Shown: positions 63,298 to 64,000 of the stretch, piece by piece | How positions within the stretch are numbered: the first letter of the stretch is position 1 | How the letters are laid out: every line of letters starts with the position of its first letter | Assembly: GCA_963742585.1 (NCBI GenBank) | Contig: CAVUMI010000008.1 | Coordinates: 1-64,000, forward strand | Reading direction: 5' to 3' | Length of the DNA stretch: 64,000 nucleotides | Source: JACDEA01 sp963742585 | GTDB lineage: Bacteria; Actinomycetota; Acidimicrobiia; Acidimicrobiales; JACDEA01 | Notes under the pieces: generated by a model | Databases searched by the model: none | What the model was told of the DNA's origin: nothing | What the model saw: only the letters and a program-made list of their open reading frames with translations | Position numbers and translations under genes: made by a program

Positions 63298-64000
63298 CAG
63301 CGACCGCGCCACACCGGCGCCCGCTTCTCGACAAATGCGGTCGCGCCCTCCTTCGCGTCCTCACTGGCGAAGACCCGCCGCTGCAGCTCCTCGTGGCGTT
63401 CGGCCCACCGCGCCGGGTCGGTCACCGCCAGGCGGCCGAGTTCCTTCGATGCCTGCAATCCCAACGGGCCATTGGCCGCGATCCGCTCGGCCAGCGCGAT
63501 CGCCGTCGGTAACACGTCGTCCTGCGGCACCACCGCGTTCACGAGACCGACCTCATAGGCGCGCGCCGCGGTGATCGGGTCGCCGGTAAGCAGGAGTTCG
63601 AGGGCAATGGCGAGCGGTATCCGCCTGCCGAGTGCGGTGCCGCCACCGGCGGCGAACAGGCCGCGCTTCGCTTCCGGGACACCGAACACTGCGGCGTCCG
63701 ACGCGACGATCACGTCGCAGCCCAGCAGCAACTCGAGCCCGCCGGCCAGCGCGGTGGCGTTGGCCGCGCCCACCAAAGGCACCGCGACGTTGCCGCCGCC
63801 CATGAGGCGCAGGAACGCGTCCGTGTTTGCGCCGGGCTCCATAGCCTCGCCCGCCGCGAACGCTCGGAGATCCATGCCCGCGGAGAAGGCGCGGTCGCCC
63901 GTACCGGTCAGCACGATGGCGCGAGCCTCGCTATCCGACTCGGCCTCGAGGATGGCGCCGCCGATGGCCGCCATCAGCGATGGGTTCAGCGCGTTGCGGG
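63297..64000 (-). CDS. Enoyl-CoA hydratase/isomerase, partial
   Basis: Crotonase-family hydratase whose 5' end lies beyond the window; the frame continues from the edge as RNALNPSLMAAIGGAILEAE. GTGDRAFSAGMDL is the first oxyanion-hole segment, ANATALAGGLELLLGCDVIV the second, and FGVPEAKRGLFAAGGGT the Glu-containing catalytic stretch. C-terminal helices (RIAANGPLGLQASKELGRLA) are also normal. It heads the pair with the quinone oxidoreductase. Confidence 0.92.
   Translation of the reverse strand, partial: RNALNPSLMAAIGGAILEAESDSEARAIVLTGTGDRAFSAGMDLRAFAAGEAMEPGANTDAFLRLMGGGNVAVPLVGAANATALAGGLELLLGCDVIVASDAAVFGVPEAKRGLFAAGGGTALGRRIPLAIALELLLTGDPITAARAYEVGLVNAVVPQDDVLPTAIALAERIAANGPLGLQASKELGRLAVTDPARWAERHEELQRRVFASEDAKEGATAFVEKRAPVWRGR

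Overview
The window looks like a chromosomal segment of a high-GC actinobacterium (Actinomycetota). Supporting signs are very GC-rich coding sequence, frequent GTG/TTG starts, stop/start overlaps of the ATGA, GTGA and TGATG type, three LLM-class (F420/flavin-type) oxidoreductases, a DUF222/HNH (13E12-type) gene preceded by an actinobacterial LexA box, and an ECF42-type sigma factor beside a DGPF protein. The class is not certain; an uncultured soil Acidimicrobiia-like or mycobacteria-like lineage would fit. No rRNA, tRNA, CRISPR, phage or plasmid genes were seen.

Nearly all of the window is catabolic and CoA-thioester metabolism. It holds four cytochrome P450s, two Rieske oxygenase alpha subunits, a KshB-like ferredoxin reductase, a Baeyer-Villiger monooxygenase, a KstD-like flavin dehydrogenase, a three-subunit molybdenum hydroxylase, three acyl-CoA ligases, four acyl-CoA dehydrogenase genes (one short), two enoyl-CoA hydratases, a CaiB/BaiF CoA-transferase, six SDRs, four amidohydrolase-2 (ACMSD-like) proteins, several alpha/beta hydrolases and a cyclase. 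This repertoire suits ring hydroxylation, ring cleavage and beta-oxidation of steroid-, terpenoid- or alicyclic-type compounds. The substrate cannot be read from sequence alone.

Layout. 1-6.4 kb (minus): Rieske oxygenase, small partner protein, branched-chain-type ABC transporter parts, then an AhpD-like protein, SDR and CoA ligase. 6.5-9.7 kb (plus): reductase, SnoaL-like protein, two acyl-CoA dehydrogenases. 9.7-13 kb: an internally duplicated unknown protein, TetR, amidohydrolase, gene fragment. 13.2-15.3 kb: DUF6069/DGPF/ECF42 module. 15.3-18.8 kb: TetR, secreted esterase, CinA remnant, dienelactone hydrolase, phosphotransferase. 18.8-24.6 kb: P450, CoA ligase and LLM divergent from P450 and SDR. 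24.6-34.8 kb: amidohydrolases, ALDH, acyl-CoA dehydrogenases, methyltransferase, CoA ligase, SDR, cyclase. 34.8-43.2 kb: BVMO divergent from a Rieske oxygenase, LLM, hydrolases, DapB-like dehydrogenase, P450. 43.2-48.2 kb: TetR, SDR and Mo-hydroxylase. 48.2-49.1 kb: HNH remnant. 49.1-57.6 kb (minus): one long run from amidohydrolase and M24 proteins through CoA-transferase, MarR, LLM and DsbA. 57.6-64 kb: KstD-like protein, SDR, P450, ketopantoate-reductase-like protein, quinone oxidoreductase, enoyl-CoA hydratase.

Three themes go beyond gene content. (1) Short palindromes lie within a few bases of start codons at divergent promoters and fall into families: GAGAAY-N3-ATTNYC at five places, a GACGTC-centred pair, and an exact 19-bp pair around the TetR/Mo-hydroxylase block. 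(2) A dispersed 33-bp repeat in seven same-orientation copies often supplies the ends of proteins, and once sits inside a gene in frame. (3) About a dozen otherwise intact genes carry single-base frameshifts, which looks more like sequencing or assembly error than decay.
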